Shown: positions 5,484-5,505 of the stretch, one piece after another
Layout of the letters: every line of letters starts with the position of its first letter
How positions within the stretch are numbered: the first letter of the stretch is position 1
Origin: a bacterium CG2_30_54_10
Lineage (GTDB): Bacteria; Muiribacteriota; Ozemobacteria; Ozemobacterales; Ozemobacteraceae
Assembly (NCBI GenBank): GCA_001872985.1
Contig: MNYA01000440.1
Span: 4,810-10,314, forward strand
Direction: 5' to 3'
Length of the DNA stretch: 5,505 nucleotides
The notes under the pieces: generated by a model
The model's database searches: none
What the model saw: the letters and a program-made list of their open reading frames with translations, nothing else
What the model was told of the DNA's origin: nothing
Translations under genes and position numbers: made by a program

Positions 5484-5505
5484 TTTTCTTTCGTGATTCC
5501 CCCCG

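Larger units (their letters stand above)
4917..5505. other. Non-coding, repeat-rich region upstream of the gene
   Basis: No convincing gene is present in these 589 bases. Open frames here run through hairpin repeats and palindromes and have no recognisable protein features. The region holds the start-proximal promoter candidate, three copies of one repeat (one decayed), a 31-bp palindrome and a weak ACCACA repeat. The stretches 4951-5011 and 5108-5160 show nothing I can name. Confidence 0.7.

Overview
The window holds one large protein gene on the minus strand (171-4916, 1581 residues) with repeat-rich non-coding DNA on both sides. The protein is a STAND-type signalling NTPase with the architecture of bacterial nephrocystin-3-like proteins. 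From the N-terminus it has a DUF4062 (TIR/SEFIR-like) domain, a P-loop NTPase of the NACHT/AAA type, a winged-helix and helical linker region, and a very long TPR solenoid. The solenoid is the striking part: 17 consecutive repeats of exactly 40 residues without an indel, then an 18th with a slipped register, a spacer, and two C-terminal repeats. Most carry a cysteine at the same repeat position.

Layout. Positions 1-170 lie downstream of the gene and hold a 12-bp tandem array at the window edge, an 8-bp tandem array (104-135) and a short inverted copy of a repeat whose fuller copies lie on the other side of the gene. Positions 171-4916 are the gene. Positions 4917-5505 lie upstream of it and contain a possible promoter tight against the start codon, two 96-bp direct repeats (5012-5107 and 5388-5483) with three successive hairpins each, a decayed third copy (about 5230-5296), a 31-bp near-perfect palindrome (5325-5355) and a weak ACCACA-type repeat. 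I see no RNA gene, CRISPR array, transposase or second convincing gene.

Organism. This is a bacterium with moderately GC-rich DNA and many interspersed palindromic repeats. Giant DUF4062-NTPase-TPR proteins and GTAGGGGCGGGTTT-type palindromes are familiar to me from environmental bacteria with large, repeat-laden genomes, but the sequence does not fix a phylum.

Function. By analogy with other STAND proteins, the TPR superhelix probably senses a ligand, the NTPase acts as an oligomerisation switch, and the N-terminal domain passes on the signal or acts as effector. Whether the output is antiphage defence or ordinary signalling cannot be decided here, because no partner gene is visible.
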